Below, piece by piece: positions 4,201-5,372 of a DNA stretch of 5,372 nucleotides. Source of the stretch: a bacterium. Its GTDB lineage: Bacteria; Bacillota_I; Bacilli_A; RFN20; CAG-826. The DNA is taken from the NCBI GenBank assembly GCA_019421105.1, contig JAHZFY010000050.1, positions 1 to 5,372 on the forward strand. The letters are read 5' to 3'. The translations under genes were made by a program, and so were the position numbers. Within the stretch, counting starts at the first letter, position 1; the number at the start of each line of letters is the position of its first letter. The notes below the pieces were generated by a model. The model saw nothing but the letters and a program-made list of their open reading frames with translations, was not told where the DNA came from and did no database searches.

Positions 4201-5372
4201 TTATTTATTTTTTAATGCTTTTTTAGCTTTAACTTTTTTAATGATAAATAAAGTTAATGCAACAATTTCATGGACAAACAAAGGTGCTAATGCTAATAAT
4301 GCAATATATAACCAATGAATATCTTTAAATTGATAGCAACTAAATACATCATTAACTCCTGGAACTTCCACTACAAATATTTGTAAGCCAAGACCAATGA
4401 TAAACGCTAACCAAAGCATTTTATTTTTGGTTTTAAAGTTATGGACAAAACTCTTTTTAATTGATGTCATACAGAGCATATTAGTTAACTCAGATAAAGC
4501 TAATACAGTAAATCCGGCAGTTTGAGCTTCTTTTAAAATCAAAGCCGTTTCACTAGCGCTAAATGTGACACCATTAATTAAGACTTCGCTTCCACCAATA
4601 GCGGTTCCAGCATTTAATAACAATTGTAAATTAGTAAGACTGATATCTAAACCATGACCCACTAATTCTTCCATTGGAATTAATAAGAAGGCAACTAGGG
4701 TAACTAATGTAATTAAAGCACCATAACCAAAGGTTAGTAAGTAGCCACCTTTAGCAAATAAGGATTCTTTTTGATCTCTTGGTTTATCAAACATGATGTC
4801 TTTTTCTTTTTCATCAGCGCCTAAAGCAACTGCTGGTAAAGAGTCAGTAATCAAGTTAACCCATAAGATATGAATAGCAATTAAAGGTTCTGGAAGACCT
4901 AATATAATAGCGATGAATATAGCTAATACTTCCGCAATATTTGATGATAATAAGAAGATGACTGTTTTCTTAATATTGGCATAAATGCCTCTTCCTTCTT
5001 CGACTGCTTTTTCAATTGAAGCAAAGTTATCATCAGTTAAAACCATATCTGCTGCGCCTTTTGCAACGTCAGTTCCTGTTATGCCCATTGCAATACCAAT
5101 ATCTGCAGCTTTTAAAGATGGAGCGTCATTAACACCATCACCAGTCATTGCAGCGATGTTACCATTGGCTTGAACAGCTTTAACAATAGATACCTTATTT
5201 TCAGGAGAGACTCTTGCAAAAACATGAACAGTTTTAACTTTTTCTTGCAATTGTTCAGGGGTTAAATTATCAATTTCTGCCCCAGACATAGTTTGATCTA
5301 TACTATCAACGATTCCAAGTTCTTTTGCAATGGCAAAGGCTGTAGTTTTATGATCGCCAGTAATCATTATTG
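4201..5372 (-). CDS. P-type calcium-transporting ATPase, C-terminal part
   Basis: This is the C-terminal part of a P2-type cation pump that moves Ca2+ across the membrane using ATP. The reading frame stays open at the right edge, so the N-terminal part, including the phosphorylated DKTG aspartate, lies outside; the first in-window ATG (5365-5367) is internal. Counting from it, MITGDH (1-6) and MTGDGVNDAP (74-83) are the P-domain hinge motifs. Calcium ligands of SERCA-type pumps can be matched: N143 and E146 in M5 (SSNIAEV), N171, T174 and D175 in M6 (WVNLITDSLPA), and E293 with N296 in M8 (ALSELTNML). Six hydrophobic segments (M5-M10) fit the family. The loop between M7 and M8 (about 232-283) looks long. 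The tail is lysine-rich (KKVKAKKALKNK). The gene converges with the membrane-protein pair, so their mRNAs may overlap at the 3' ends. Calcium rather than Mn2+ or another ion is inferred from the ligand set. Confidence 0.94.
   Translation of the reverse strand, partial: IMITGDHKTTAFAIAKELGIVDSIDQTMSGAEIDNLTPEQLQEKVKTVHVFARVSPENKVSIVKAVQANGNIAAMTGDGVNDAPSLKAADIGIAMGITGTDVAKGAADMVLTDDNFASIEKAVEEGRGIYANIKKTVIFLLSSNIAEVLAIFIAIILGLPEPLIAIHILWVNLITDSLPAVALGADEKEKDIMFDKPRDQKESLFAKGGYLLTFGYGALITLVTLVAFLLIPMEELVGHGLDISLTNLQLLLNAGTAIGGSEVLINGVTFSASETALILKEAQTAGFTVLALSELTNMLCMTSIKKSFVHNFKTKNKMLWLAFIIGLGLQIFVVEVPGVNDVFSCYQFKDIHWLYIALLALAPLFVHEIVALTLFIIKKVKAKKALKNK

Noticed and set aside
4985..5173. 62-codon open frame on the plus strand.
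   Set aside because: It is antisense to the conserved TGDGVNDAP region of the calcium ATPase and is low in complexity. It is a shadow frame.
5365..5367. ATG at the right edge as the true start of the ATPase.
   Set aside because: It falls in the conserved MITGDH motif in the middle of the P-type ATPase fold, and the frame stays open upstream. The gene is cut by the window edge.
1..5372. CRISPR arrays, insertion sequences, phage genes or long repeats.
   Set aside because: No regularly spaced repeats, transposase or integrase motifs or flanking terminal repeats were seen on either strand.

Overview
The window comes from a very AT-rich bacterium that uses the standard genetic code. All tryptophans checked are TGG, and all six visible genes end in TAA or TAG. 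AGGAGG-type ribosome binding sites, a lipoprotein signal peptide, a lysine riboswitch with an intrinsic terminator, and a PAAT-family amino-acid ABC importer suggest a low-GC Bacillota or Acholeplasma-like Bacilli lineage. The species cannot be named from this sequence.

Layout. Bases 1-150 hold no gene I can support. Bases 165-469 (minus strand) hold three tRNA genes, transcribed in the order Thr(CGT), Val(GAC), Gly(CCC). Their promoter lies at 494-522, one hairpin terminator sits between Val and Gly, and another follows Gly. Bases 544-2909 (minus) are a three-gene operon for a polar amino-acid ABC importer: lipoprotein binding protein, then permease, then ATPase. Its leader (2910-3138) is a lysine riboswitch in which all five helices, the L2-L3 kissing loop and the terminator/antiterminator switch can be traced by eye. 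A near-consensus promoter (3150-3178) drives it. The riboswitch is the strongest evidence that this importer, whose family is usually annotated as glutamine, arginine or generic polar, takes up lysine.

A second promoter (3190-3219) points the other way, 11 bases from the first. It drives two adjacent genes of unknown function (3225-3701 and 3702-4193) that encode small membrane proteins. The first appears to have a leaderless start and the second is coupled to it. These face the 3' end of a partial P-type calcium ATPase gene (4201 to the right edge, minus strand).

Working together: when lysine is scarce the leader should fold as an antiterminator, allowing synthesis of the importer. When lysine binds, a hairpin forms that both ends transcription and buries the ribosome binding site of the binding-protein gene. 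No strong terminator is visible between the ATPase gene of this operon and the tRNA cluster, so some tRNA transcription may come from read-through. The two unknown membrane proteins are the least explained part of the window.
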